From DATJHM01 sp035493895 (GTDB lineage Bacteria > Chloroflexota > Ktedonobacteria > Ktedonobacterales > Ktedonobacteraceae): 18,852 nt of DNA. The notes under the pieces were generated by a model, which saw nothing but the letters and a program-made list of their open reading frames with translations, was not told the DNA's origin and did no database searches. Where the stretch lies: the NCBI GenBank assembly GCA_035493895.1, contig DATJHM010000219.1, forward strand, positions 1-18,852, in the 5' to 3' direction. Below, one piece after another: positions 7,335 to 14,598 of the stretch; position 1 is the first letter of the stretch, and each line of letters starts with the position of its first letter. The position numbers and the translations under genes were made by a program.

Positions 7335-10154
7335 ATGGGCTTTATGAGCGATGAGCAAATGATTTATATCGACCCCGACGATGATCTGACAAATGTTCGG
7401 ACACGCCTGGAAGGGGTCGAGTCAAGACAGGTGACGCTGGTTATTCCAGCACAAACGCAGCTTCGTAGCCATGTGGCCTGGAAGCTGCTCCATGCACGTG
7501 CACGCGAACTGGGCAAAGATATTCTTATCATCAGTACCGATCCACAAATTCGCTCGGTTGCCCAGGCTGTGAAATTTCGCGTTGCTCCTTCTCTTGAAGC
7601 AGCTCAAGAGAGCAAACCGCGTCCTGCGACCCGTCCCGGTCGCACCAATGCGCCCGCGAAGGGACGCTCGACGATTGCGCGTAGCCCTCGCTCGCGCCAA
7701 CTTCCACCTTCGGAATCCTGGTCTCCTCCTCGCTCTGGCTCTTCACAGAGCCTTGAGGGCCAACGTCCACGCCAGGATGCAAACAGAACGTCTCTCTCTC
7801 CCAGCAATTTTAGGGCCGACGAGCGCCCCTACGATCGCGCTTACGAGTATCGTATTGAAACTACTCCACCTATTATGCCTCTTGCCTCACAACCTATCGA
7901 GGACCCGGACCTCTTACTTGAAGATGTTCGGCGAGCAGAGGGTATTCGTGAAGCAGCTTCGCAGGAGGGGGTGGACGAGCCAGACGAGCTTGATCAATCG
8001 CTGCCTTCTTCCAGAGCGCAGGCGGAAGCATTTCGGATCACACCGCGCCCGCTTTCCGAAAATCCATTTGACTTTATGGATGAAAAAGAAACCGGAGCGG
8101 GCAGGCTGGAGCAGCAGGGTCAGGCTAATCTCCACAATTATGATACCAGCCAGCATGCGATCCAGGATGTTTCTTCGCTCCCGATTGACGATAGTAACAC
8201 CGGAAATATCGAGTTTGAAGGCGATCTCGGCGACTTCGTGATCCATTCCGATATCCCTTCCAAAACGATACGACATCATTCCTCGACGGAACCCACGCCA
8301 GACGATGAAGAGGATATGGTTGGCCCGGCCAGAACCTACGGCGTTCGTCCACATAGTAGCCGTAGCGGTCAGGTCCCCCCATTGCCACGGTCGCAGAATA
8401 TCGAAAGCGAAGATGCCCTGCCACCCATTGAGGATCGCAACAGGCGCACGCCTCGTACCTCCAGGCCTCTGGCTGGCTCGCGTGCGGATCCTCTGACGCC
8501 TCGCACCTCTAAACCTTTACCCGGCAACAGGCGCTCCGATGCCATGTCTTCTCGCGCATCCAGACCATTACCGCCTGAGGGCAGACGCTCCGATGCCATG
8601 TCTTCTCGCTCTTCCCGGCCATTGCAGCAAGAGGGCAGACGTTCCGACGCTCTTCCGTCTCGCTCTTCCCGACCATTGCAAGAGAGTGCGAAGGCGCGCT
8701 CTGGTGCTTTGCAACCGCGCACGTCCAGACCGCTGCAAGGTTCGCGCTCCGACGCGATGCGCGTCACGCCTCTGGACAATCGTACAGAGATGCAGCCTCC
8801 TCTGCGCGAGCGACCGCGTCCCGCATCCAGGCCACTCACGCCCCAGGAGGTTGCGCGTTCCGCAAGCCCAGCAGGACGCGGCGCTAAGCCCACCAATGCT
8901 CCCGTTGCCAGATCCCGCTCTCAACGACCGCCCATCGCATCGAGCAGACGGCGTGGCCTGAACGGTGGTACCCTGTTCGTGATTGCAATCATTCTTATCT
9001 TTATCTTCCTGGCTGTCCTGGCTGATTTCGTCCCTTCCGCAGAAGTGCGCGTGGGTCTTCCCGGGCGTGCCTACACACATGCAGTCCAGCTTACAATGAC
9101 TGCTCAGCACGCGACTTCCGCAGGTATGGTGGCAGGCACACCTTTTACACATAATTTGAGCTTGAAGGGCACCGGAACAGCCAGCGGGACCGCTCGCGTC
9201 GGCACGAACTCTGCCCATGGCAGTGTAATTTTCACCAACAATAGCAATACGCTGGCCCGCATCCCTACGGGCGTGGTTGTTACGACATCCACCAATGTTC
9301 AATTTGTCACCCTGGCTGATGCCGTAGCTCCCCCTAAGGGTGGCCCTATCCAGAACGTCGAGATCCCTGTTCAGGCAGTCAAGCCGGGCGATGCAGGCAA
9401 TGTTCCGCCGGGAAGCATCACGATCATTCCAGACAACAGCATAAATCAGATCGCCAGTTATTCTCAGGCCCCGGCGAATACGATTAACCTCAGTGTCTCC
9501 AATACGCAAAATATCACCGGGGGTGGAGTGGGCAATGCGCCACAGGTCAGACAGCAAGATCTCGCAAATGCGCAGGCAACATTGAGCAAGCAATTACAGG
9601 CCAATTTCATGAGCTGGCTCAAAACGCAGATTACCGCGAATGATATCGTAGGTCAGCTGAGCAAAACAGAGAAACTGGCTAACCAGCCTCCCGTCGGTCA
9701 GATCCTGCCCAGCGGCACCAGTACGTTTGCCCTCGAACTACAGGGTAGTTATAGTGTTCTGGTCCTGCGCAACGCCGATGTGCAAACAGCAACCCGTGCG
9801 CAGCTCAATAGCACCCTGCTCACAAATAAAGCGTTTGCGGGCTTTACCATGGCTAACGATGCACCGGTTACCATCTCCCATCTCACGATGAAGAGTAGCG
9901 GCAACAAGCAGATCCTCAACTTCACAGCGACAGGTCAGGCGGTACCAATGATTACGACCGAGGCGGTCAAAAGCTTGATTGCCAACAAATCTCTCTCGGA
10001 CGCTCGCCTCGCATTACAAAAGAACATAAAAGGTCCCATACAGGTTGAGATAAAACCAGCGCCTGGCTTTGTTTTCTGGGTCCCATTCAGAAGTGATAAC
10101 ATCCAGGTTCATTTCTTCGCCATTCCTCAGCCTGCACCGGGCAAAACCAAATAA
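7335..10154 (+). CDS. Single-pass protein with baseplate-J-like outer domain
   Basis: A 939-residue bitopic protein in four parts. Residues 1-88 form a small alpha/beta, Rossmann-like domain (IYIDPDDDL, VTLVIPAQ, LGKDILIISTD) typical of Chloroflexota and Patescibacteria proteins annotated 'baseplate J/gp47 family'. Residues 89-540 are disordered, rich in R, S, P and D/E, with 18-residue repeats at 400-453. One membrane helix spans 546-563 after a basic RRRG stop, so the N-terminus should be inside. The outer part (570-939) is rich in beta strand, S/T/N/G and has the baseplate-J-like segment near 620-710 (GSVIFTNNSN, then PGDAGNVPPGSI). Despite the name nothing else phage-like is present. The partner is presumably the FtsA-like protein upstream. 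AGGGGGTGA lies just before ATG 7335 (three bases); ATG 7344 (twelve bases) is an alternative start. Confidence 0.85.
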   Translation: MGFMSDEQMIYIDPDDDLTNVRTRLEGVESRQVTLVIPAQTQLRSHVAWKLLHARARELGKDILIISTDPQIRSVAQAVKFRVAPSLEAAQESKPRPATRPGRTNAPAKGRSTIARSPRSRQLPPSESWSPPRSGSSQSLEGQRPRQDANRTSLSPSNFRADERPYDRAYEYRIETTPPIMPLASQPIEDPDLLLEDVRRAEGIREAASQEGVDEPDELDQSLPSSRAQAEAFRITPRPLSENPFDFMDEKETGAGRLEQQGQANLHNYDTSQHAIQDVSSLPIDDSNTGNIEFEGDLGDFVIHSDIPSKTIRHHSSTEPTPDDEEDMVGPARTYGVRPHSSRSGQVPPLPRSQNIESEDALPPIEDRNRRTPRTSRPLAGSRADPLTPRTSKPLPGNRRSDAMSSRASRPLPPEGRRSDAMSSRSSRPLQQEGRRSDALPSRSSRPLQESAKARSGALQPRTSRPLQGSRSDAMRVTPLDNRTEMQPPLRERPRPASRPLTPQEVARSASPAGRGAKPTNAPVARSRSQRPPIASSRRRGLNGGTLFVIAIILIFIFLAVLADFVPSAEVRVGLPGRAYTHAVQLTMTAQHATSAGMVAGTPFTHNLSLKGTGTASGTARVGTNSAHGSVIFTNNSNTLARIPTGVVVTTSTNVQFVTLADAVAPPKGGPIQNVEIPVQAVKPGDAGNVPPGSITIIPDNSINQIASYSQAPANTINLSVSNTQNITGGGVGNAPQVRQQDLANAQATLSKQLQANFMSWLKTQITANDIVGQLSKTEKLANQPPVGQILPSGTSTFALELQGSYSVLVLRNADVQTATRAQLNSTLLTNKAFAGFTMANDAPVTISHLTMKSSGNKQILNFTATGQAVPMITTEAVKSLIANKSLSDARLALQKNIKGPIQVEIKPAPGFVFWVPFRSDNIQVHFFAIPQPAPGKTK
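8532..8693 (+). repeat. Three 54-bp in-frame tandem repeats
   Basis: Units start at 8532, 8586 and 8640 and each encodes 18 residues of the form RSDA-xxSR-xSRPL-xxEGR. Units 1 and 2 are nearly identical at the DNA level (both begin with CGCTCCGATGCCATGTC), unit 3 has diverged. Degenerate copies of the (S/T)(R/K)PL core flank them from about 8450 to 8840, giving seven in all. The repeats lie in the cytoplasmic linker of the baseplate-J-like protein. Confidence 0.85.
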
Positions 10155-10175
10155 TCCAGGGAACATAAGGTAGAG

Positions 10176-10207
10176 GCAAGGATGAAGCCCACAAGCTGCA
10201 TCCTTGC
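10176..10207 (+). terminator. Probable terminator after the baseplate-J-like gene
   Basis: GCAAGGATG (10176-10184) and CATCCTTGC (10199-10207) are exact 9-base arms, with a further AGC/GCT pair inside the loop. It lies 22 bases after the stop codon. The nearest T-run (10232-10236) is 24 bases further on and sits in the loop of a second weaker stem (ATCCAG 10222-10227 with CTGGAT 10241-10246), so this is not a textbook intrinsic terminator. Confidence 0.5.
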
Positions 10208-10352
10208 TGACTGGCCTCGCCATCCAGATCTATTTTTGTCCTGGATCGTCTTTCGCGCAAAAATGATAGAGAAATGAAAAGCACAGATGCCATTGTCTCT
10301 ATAGAAACAAGAAAGACTGGACAAAATCATAACTTCTGACTTAGAATCCAGA

Positions 10353-10369
10353 GGTTATAGCTTGTAACC
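10353..10369 (+). other. Small hairpin in the ruvX leader
   Basis: GGTTATA (10353-10359) pairs with TGTAACC (10363-10369) with one G-T wobble and a 3-base loop. Its left arm can alternatively pair with ATAAC at 10330-10334. It lies about 40 bases before the ruvX start and could influence expression; I found no clear promoter in the region 10208-10406. Confidence 0.25.
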
Positions 10370-10406
10370 TGGCTAGCATGTATGTGTTTGCAGAATAGGA
10401 AATGAC

Positions 10407-10892
10407 ATGGCACGCCTGATGGCACTGGATGTAGGAGCGGCCCGCATCGGGGTCGCAGTGAGTGATGCGACTGGTTTTCTCGCTTCTCCTTATACGACGT
10501 TACACGTTTCACGCAACGAAGATCAGCTCTGGACTGAACTCGCACGACTCATCCAGGAAACAGAGGCGGAGGGACTGGTAATCGGCCTCCCCATCAGCCT
10601 CGATGGGCAGATCCACGCCCAGGGGGAACGCATACAAGCCTTCGCCGCTCGCTTACAAGCGCATATTACACTTCCGCTCACCTTCTGGGATGAGCGTCTC
10701 TCAACAGTTGAGGCTCAACGTCTTCTCGGGCAACGCGACCAGTATCATAACGACAAGCCAGGCAGACGTACGGGCCGTCGCCAGACTCAGTCAAAACGAC
10801 GCCAGAAAGGCCAGGAGATTGATGCACTTGCCGCTGCGGTCTTTCTACAAGACTATCTGGATTCGCATAAGGTAGGGGAAAAGAATATATGA
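10407..10892 (+). CDS. ruvX: RuvX/YqgF family RNase H-fold protein
   Basis: A YqgF/RuvX family protein, 161 residues; bacterial members are RNase H-fold nucleases linked to pre-16S rRNA 5' maturation and, in some species, Holliday junction resolution. Visible hallmarks are LDVGAARIGVAVSD with the acidic D8, GLPISLDG at 60-67, WDERLST at 94-100 with E96, and the C-terminal EIDALAA with D139. Between the DER motif and the last aspartate there is an enlarged, very basic loop (residues 117-134 hold nine K/R), making the protein longer than the usual 135-150 residues; the loop could bind nucleic acid. An AGGA lies six bases before the ATG. Its stop overlaps the mltG start by four bases (ATGA), so the two are translationally coupled. 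ruvX next to mltG and close to alaS is a conserved arrangement in Firmicutes. Confidence 0.95.
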   Translation: MARLMALDVGAARIGVAVSDATGFLASPYTTLHVSRNEDQLWTELARLIQETEAEGLVIGLPISLDGQIHAQGERIQAFAARLQAHITLPLTFWDERLSTVEAQRLLGQRDQYHNDKPGRRTGRRQTQSKRRQKGQEIDALAAAVFLQDYLDSHKVGEKNI

Positions 10893-11995
10893 GACGACCC
10901 GGATCACGAGTAGCACTTATCTCGGTGCTCTTGCTTTTCGCACTTATTTTCGGGGGCGCCTACTATGCCTATACGACCGGCTCGGCAATGTTTCAGCCCG
11001 CCAATCCCGCTTCCAACACTCCTATTTCTATCCACATTCAACCCAATGAAACAATTACCCAGATTGCTGACGATCTTCAAGCAAAAGGGTTGATCCGCAG
11101 TGCGCTCGCTTTTCGCATCTGGGTACGTATTAAGGGGCTGGATACAAAAATTCAGGCTGGCACGTACGCGAAGATCACGCCCAATACGCCCGTAGATAAG
11201 ATCGTCGATGAACTTCTCAACGCACAACCCGATGCCACCTATGTAATTATTCCCGAGGGCTATCGTCTGGAACAGATGGCTCAGAAGTTCAGCAGTGCCG
11301 GTCTCGCAAATTTCAAAGCAGACGATTTTCTCAAATATGCCACACATATCAATCAATTTCCGGATCGGACAAAATATTCTATTCTGCAAAATCTTCCCTC
11401 AGGAGTCAATTCGATGGAGGGCCTTCTCTTCCCGGCTGGCTACGATATCCCCCGCGATGCCACGGCCAGTACGGTACTCGGACTCATGCTCAATCAGATG
11501 CAAAAGGTCATTCAAGATAATAATCTCCTGACAATCGCAAAACAACATCAAATTGATAATGCCTACACGCTGCTCAAGCTGGCTTCGATCGTCGAACGTG
11601 AAGCTCGCTCGGATAACGAACGTGGCAACATCGCCAGTGTCTACTGGAATCGTGTCTATAAGCAGAACGCGGAAACTGCCGGTTTCTTAGATGCCGATCC
11701 CACGGTTCAATATGGTCGTGATACCCTCACGCCTCCCAAGACCTACTGGCAACCCTTAGCAGCAGGCGGTAAAGATGTTGCTCCTGATAGTCCCTATAAT
11801 ACTTATAATACTGCTGGCTTGCCGCCTACACCTATCTGTAGCCCTGGCTTGAAAAGTATGCTCGCGGCTGCGGCACCACCAGCCACAAATTATTATTATT
11901 TCTTTGCCCGAAAAAGCGATAATAGCGCCGTTTTTGCAGCGACATTTCAACAATTCGAGGCCCTTGAAACGCAAGATGGCGTATCCGGGCAATGA
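10889..11995 (+). CDS. mltG: Endolytic murein transglycosylase MltG
   Basis: MltG (YceG-like) cleaves nascent peptidoglycan glycan strands at the outer face of the cytoplasmic membrane and so sets their length. The 368-residue protein starts with a short basic segment (MRRPGSR) and one membrane helix at about 8-27, so the catalytic part is outside. A LysM-like segment follows (about 48-100, IHIQPNETITQIADDLQ), then the YceG fold with the catalytic-glutamate motif LASIVEREA (E236 is the expected catalytic residue) and the later DPTVQYG and YNTYNTAGLPPTPI segments, all characteristic. The length is normal. It is coupled to ruvX by an ATGA overlap and followed 21 bases later by uppP, an operon pairing glycan termination with carrier-lipid recycling. 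Confidence 0.96.
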   Translation: MRRPGSRVALISVLLLFALIFGGAYYAYTTGSAMFQPANPASNTPISIHIQPNETITQIADDLQAKGLIRSALAFRIWVRIKGLDTKIQAGTYAKITPNTPVDKIVDELLNAQPDATYVIIPEGYRLEQMAQKFSSAGLANFKADDFLKYATHINQFPDRTKYSILQNLPSGVNSMEGLLFPAGYDIPRDATASTVLGLMLNQMQKVIQDNNLLTIAKQHQIDNAYTLLKLASIVEREARSDNERGNIASVYWNRVYKQNAETAGFLDADPTVQYGRDTLTPPKTYWQPLAAGGKDVAPDSPYNTYNTAGLPPTPICSPGLKSMLAAAAPPATNYYYFFARKSDNSAVFAATFQQFEALETQDGVSGQ

Positions 11996-12016
11996 TTTCC
12001 ATCTAGAGAGTAAGTT

Positions 12017-12925
12017 ATGAATTTAAGTTTTCTTCAAATCCTTGTTCTCTCCCTGTTACAGGGATCAACAGAGCTCTTTCCCATCAGTAGCCTGGGCCAT
12101 ACGGTGATCCTCCCGGCCCTGCTCGGTTGGGGAGACATTGAGACGAACGTTTCTTGCGGCGGCCAGAACTGCTTTCTGCCTCTGATCGTCGCGCTCCACC
12201 TCGGTACCAGCATCGCGCTAGTCATCTACTTCTGGCGCGATTGGTTCCAGGTCGTCAAGACGCTGATCGTCAGTATCAAAGAGGGAGAAGTTCGCAAGGG
12301 AACACAGGAATGGGTCTCCTGGCTGATTATTATCGGCTCGATTCCCGCCGGACTCCTGGGCGTTTTCCTGCAAGATCCTCTCCAAAAACTCTTTGCTTCT
12401 CCTCTTTTCGTCGCGGCCTTCCTGATTGTAAATGGCTCACTTCTCTTCGCAGGCGAACGCCTGCGCAGGCGCACGGAGCAAAAGATGCAATCAATGGATG
12501 CGAAAGAACGCGAGGCCCACTTCCGTTCTCTCGATTCCCTCAGTTGGAAAGAGGCTTTGATTGTGGGTTGTGCTCAGGCCCTGGCACTCATCCCTGGTTT
12601 CTCGCGCTCGGGCTCGACCATGGTGGCTGGTCTGGGCATTCGCTTGAACCATGAAGATGCCGCTCGCTTCTCTTTCCTCCTGGGCACACCTATCATTTTT
12701 GCTGCTGGTGCCCTCGAGGTGCCAGCTCTGTTTACGCAGGCATCTTCTGTGCTACTCATGGTTTTTGTGGGGATGATTGTCTGTGGTATTACGGCTTTTC
12801 TCACCACAAAGTTTTTGATGAAGTATTTTGAAACTGGTCGGCTTGATCCTTTCGCCTATTATTGCTGGGGAGCGGGTGTGATCTCGATCATACTTCTGGT
12901 CTTTGTGCAACATGTTCAACCATAA
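12017..12925 (+). CDS. uppP: Undecaprenyl-diphosphate phosphatase
   Basis: UppP (BacA) removes a phosphate from undecaprenyl diphosphate, regenerating the lipid carrier for cell-wall precursors and giving bacitracin resistance when abundant. This is a polytopic membrane protein of 302 residues. Both active-site motifs are intact: QGSTELFPISSLGH (15-28, with E19, S25 and H28) and PGFSRSG (193-199, with R197). An unusual insert at about 42-55 carries a cysteine pair, C47 and C52, in a loop between the first motif and the next helix. A charged soluble loop (about 150-175, rich in R, E and K) separates the two halves. It lies 21 bases after mltG with only a weak GAG ribosome-binding site, so it is probably the last gene of the ruvX-mltG-uppP operon. 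Confidence 0.96.
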   Translation: MNLSFLQILVLSLLQGSTELFPISSLGHTVILPALLGWGDIETNVSCGGQNCFLPLIVALHLGTSIALVIYFWRDWFQVVKTLIVSIKEGEVRKGTQEWVSWLIIIGSIPAGLLGVFLQDPLQKLFASPLFVAAFLIVNGSLLFAGERLRRRTEQKMQSMDAKEREAHFRSLDSLSWKEALIVGCAQALALIPGFSRSGSTMVAGLGIRLNHEDAARFSFLLGTPIIFAAGALEVPALFTQASSVLLMVFVGMIVCGITAFLTTKFLMKYFETGRLDPFAYYCWGAGVISIILLVFVQHVQP

Positions 12926-12972
12926 GCAGCATCACACTAAAACTTGTATGAATAATTCAGGCTATGCTTTTC

Positions 12973-12981
12973 TGATATATT
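12973..12981 (+). promoter_or_regulatory. Possible extended -10 element
   Basis: TGATATATT matches the extended -10 seen at other genes here with one mismatch (TATATT). No -35 is recognisable. If used, the 70-aa gene would have a leader of about 225 bases that includes the inverted repeat at 13005-13053. Confidence 0.3.
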
Positions 12982-13004
12982 GCTATTCTTACTGAGATAC
13001 TCGT

Positions 13005-13053
13005 CCTACCATAGAGAGATGCATTCATGGTTTCCCCAACTCTCTATGATAGG
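13005..13053. repeat. Long inverted repeat upstream of the 70-aa gene
   Basis: CCTACCATAGAGAG (13005-13018) and CTCTCTATGATAGG (13040-13053) match as reverse complements at 13 of 14 positions around a 21-base loop that itself contains the palindrome ATGCAT. It could serve as the terminator of uppP, although no U-tract follows, or as a regulatory structure of the next gene. Confidence 0.5.
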
Positions 13054-13215
13054 TGTAGTAGATATACAAATCCGAAAGTACACGGATGTGCTTTCTCCTA
13101 TCACCAGTAGCGTTTTATTCTTTAACAAGAGCTATCTGTCTATCAGGCAGAGTCGATCCAATTGAGCATCATCTGTTGATGCCAACATTATCAAGAAGGA
13201 AGGAATAATCAATCT

Positions 13216-13428
13216 ATGAAGAATCCTGGACTCTTTTATGGAGCAATCGTTGTTGCTATCATCGGCCTTTTGCTGGCGATTTTCTACGCTATTCCAGGTC
13301 TCTCGCACCCTCTGGTCTCCTCAAACCCCCTGGCCGCGCACTATAAACACGTTGCGCTGTTCGCGGTACTGGCGATTCTGGGTGTGGTCGGCGCGCTTGT
13401 GTCACGTCCCAAGGCGGCATCTCACTAG
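13216..13428 (+). CDS. Small two-TM membrane protein, 70 aa
   Basis: I do not recognise the family. The 70-residue product has two hydrophobic helices, about residues 7-26 and 46-62, joined by a short loop with H31, H42, K44 and H45, and a basic tail (SRPKAASH). By the positive-inside rule both ends should be cytoplasmic, with the loop outside. The reading frame is credible: AAGGAAGGA lies 11 bases before the ATG, the hydrophobic pattern is regular, and a strong hairpin lies 13 bases after the stop. It appears to be a single-gene unit between uppP and the convergent fmt. Nothing in the sequence gives a function. Confidence 0.75.
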   Translation: MKNPGLFYGAIVVAIIGLLLAIFYAIPGLSHPLVSSNPLAAHYKHVALFAVLAILGVVGALVSRPKAASH

Positions 13429-13441
13429 GTTAACTTTTCGA

Positions 13442-13479
13442 CAAAGGGAGCAATTTCATCAGGAAAGTTGCTCCCTTTG
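13442..13479. terminator. Bidirectional terminator between the 70-aa gene and fmt
   Basis: CAAAGGGAGCAA (13442-13453) and TTGCTCCCTTTG (13468-13479) are perfect 12-base arms, extended inside by TTTC/GAAA after one bulged base. It lies 13 bases past each of the two convergent stop codons, so it can serve both. No long U-tract flanks it on either strand. Confidence 0.7.
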
Positions 13480-13492
13480 CGTCTCACACAGG

Positions 13493-14473
13493 TTACGGCT
13501 TTCCAAGGCGCTGTCCCGCGATCTGGGCATAGCCGCGCAGAAATTCTTCCGCGCTCATCGCTTTTTTCCCTTCGAGCTGCAACTGCTGGATTGCCAGTAT
13601 GCCTGAACTGGTGGCGACTACCAGCGTTCGATGTCCGGCTATTTCGCGTACGCCAGCGATGCCCGGCACGATCTCTTTATCGGCGACCGAGACCTGAGCC
13701 TGAGCCTTCAAGACTTTCAATAATTTTCCTTGCCAGTAGGAATAGGCGCTGGGCCAGGGCGTATAAGCACGCACCTGACGCGCGATTACGCTTGCAGGAC
13801 GGCCCCAGTCGATCTCGCCATCTTCTTTACGCAACATGCGTGTATGTGATGCCTTCTGCTCATCCTGCGGCTCTGGGGTCACGCTCCCACCTATCCACGC
13901 CGGAAGGGCCTCCAGCAATGCCTGTGCCCCAATCTCTGCCAGTTTCGGCGTTAAGCTACTGGTGGTATCATCATCGCTTATCTCTAACGAACGGCGCAGG
14001 AGCACTGGCCCCGTATCCACGCCTGCGTCCAGGAGCATAATACTGGTTCCGGTTTCTTTATCTCCTTGCAGAATAGATTCAGCGATAGGATCTGCGCCCC
14101 GGTATTTAGGTAGCAATGAGGCATGAATATTCAAAGTCCCATACCGTGGTTGGTCCAGTACAGTCTGCGGTAAAATCTGACCAAATGCAGCGACGATAAA
14201 GAGGTCCGCTTTATAGTCTGCCAGCGCTTCGCTATTTGCGACCTTCTTTAAGGACCCGGGTTGCCATACAGGTATCTGGTGCTGCAATGCGCACTGTTTT
14301 ACCGGTGAATACACGATCTCACGTCCTCTACCCGCTGGTTTATCGGGTCGCGTGATGACCGTGACGATCTCGTATCCCTCCGGTAATAGATCACCTGGGG
14401 CGGCATGAGCAATAAGCGCTTCTAACGCGGGAACGGCAAATTGCGGTGTTCCCATATAAATAATACGCAACAC
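13493..14473 (-). CDS. fmt: Methionyl-tRNA formyltransferase
   Basis: Transfers a formyl group from 10-formyltetrahydrofolate to initiator Met-tRNA. The 326-residue protein has normal length and both domains. The N-terminal formyltransferase domain opens with IIYMGTPQFAVPAL, has TRPDKPAGRGR in the position of the tRNA-binding loop, and carries the catalytic residues N115, H117 and D153 (NIHASLLPKYRGADPI, then GVDTGPVLL); the usual RWRGAAPI is KYRGADPI here. The C-terminal domain contains EDGEIDWGRPA, a family hallmark. Translation seems to start at GTG with AAAGGAG ten bases upstream; the second codon is TTG, a less likely start. It is divergent from the STAND gene with 125 bases between them, where TGCTACTAT (14507-14515, minus strand) is a weak promoter candidate. 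def, its usual neighbour, is not adjacent. Confidence 0.98.
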   Translation of the reverse strand: MLRIIYMGTPQFAVPALEALIAHAAPGDLLPEGYEIVTVITRPDKPAGRGREIVYSPVKQCALQHQIPVWQPGSLKKVANSEALADYKADLFIVAAFGQILPQTVLDQPRYGTLNIHASLLPKYRGADPIAESILQGDKETGTSIMLLDAGVDTGPVLLRRSLEISDDDTTSSLTPKLAEIGAQALLEALPAWIGGSVTPEPQDEQKASHTRMLRKEDGEIDWGRPASVIARQVRAYTPWPSAYSYWQGKLLKVLKAQAQVSVADKEIVPGIAGVREIAGHRTLVVATSSGILAIQQLQLEGKKAMSAEEFLRGYAQIAGQRLGKP

Positions 14474-14598
14474 GTATCGCTTGCTCCTTTCATATCACGT
14501 GGTCCTATAGTAGCATATTCAGGCTATGGGATACAGCATCAATCGTTACAAATGCGGGACGTTTTTCTTTCTAACAACTAGACGGAGGGCAAGAGCAC

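Noticed and set aside
8568..9593. A 341-codon open frame on the minus strand.
   Set aside because: Antisense to the baseplate-J-like gene; its arginine- and cysteine-rich, low-complexity product reflects the repeat composition on the other strand.
7335..10154. A prophage or tailocin remnant, suggested by the baseplate-J-like domain.
   Set aside because: No other structural, lysis or integrase gene is near, and the protein has a membrane helix and cytoplasmic domains unlike phage gpJ.
12980..13165. A 61-codon plus-strand frame between uppP and the 70-aa gene.
   Set aside because: No ribosome-binding site, no coherent hydrophobic or domain pattern, and it runs through the inverted repeat.
14474..14598. 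A strong divergent promoter pair between fmt and the STAND gene.
   Set aside because: Only a weak minus-strand TGCTACTAT is visible, with no matching -35, and nothing convincing exists on the plus strand.
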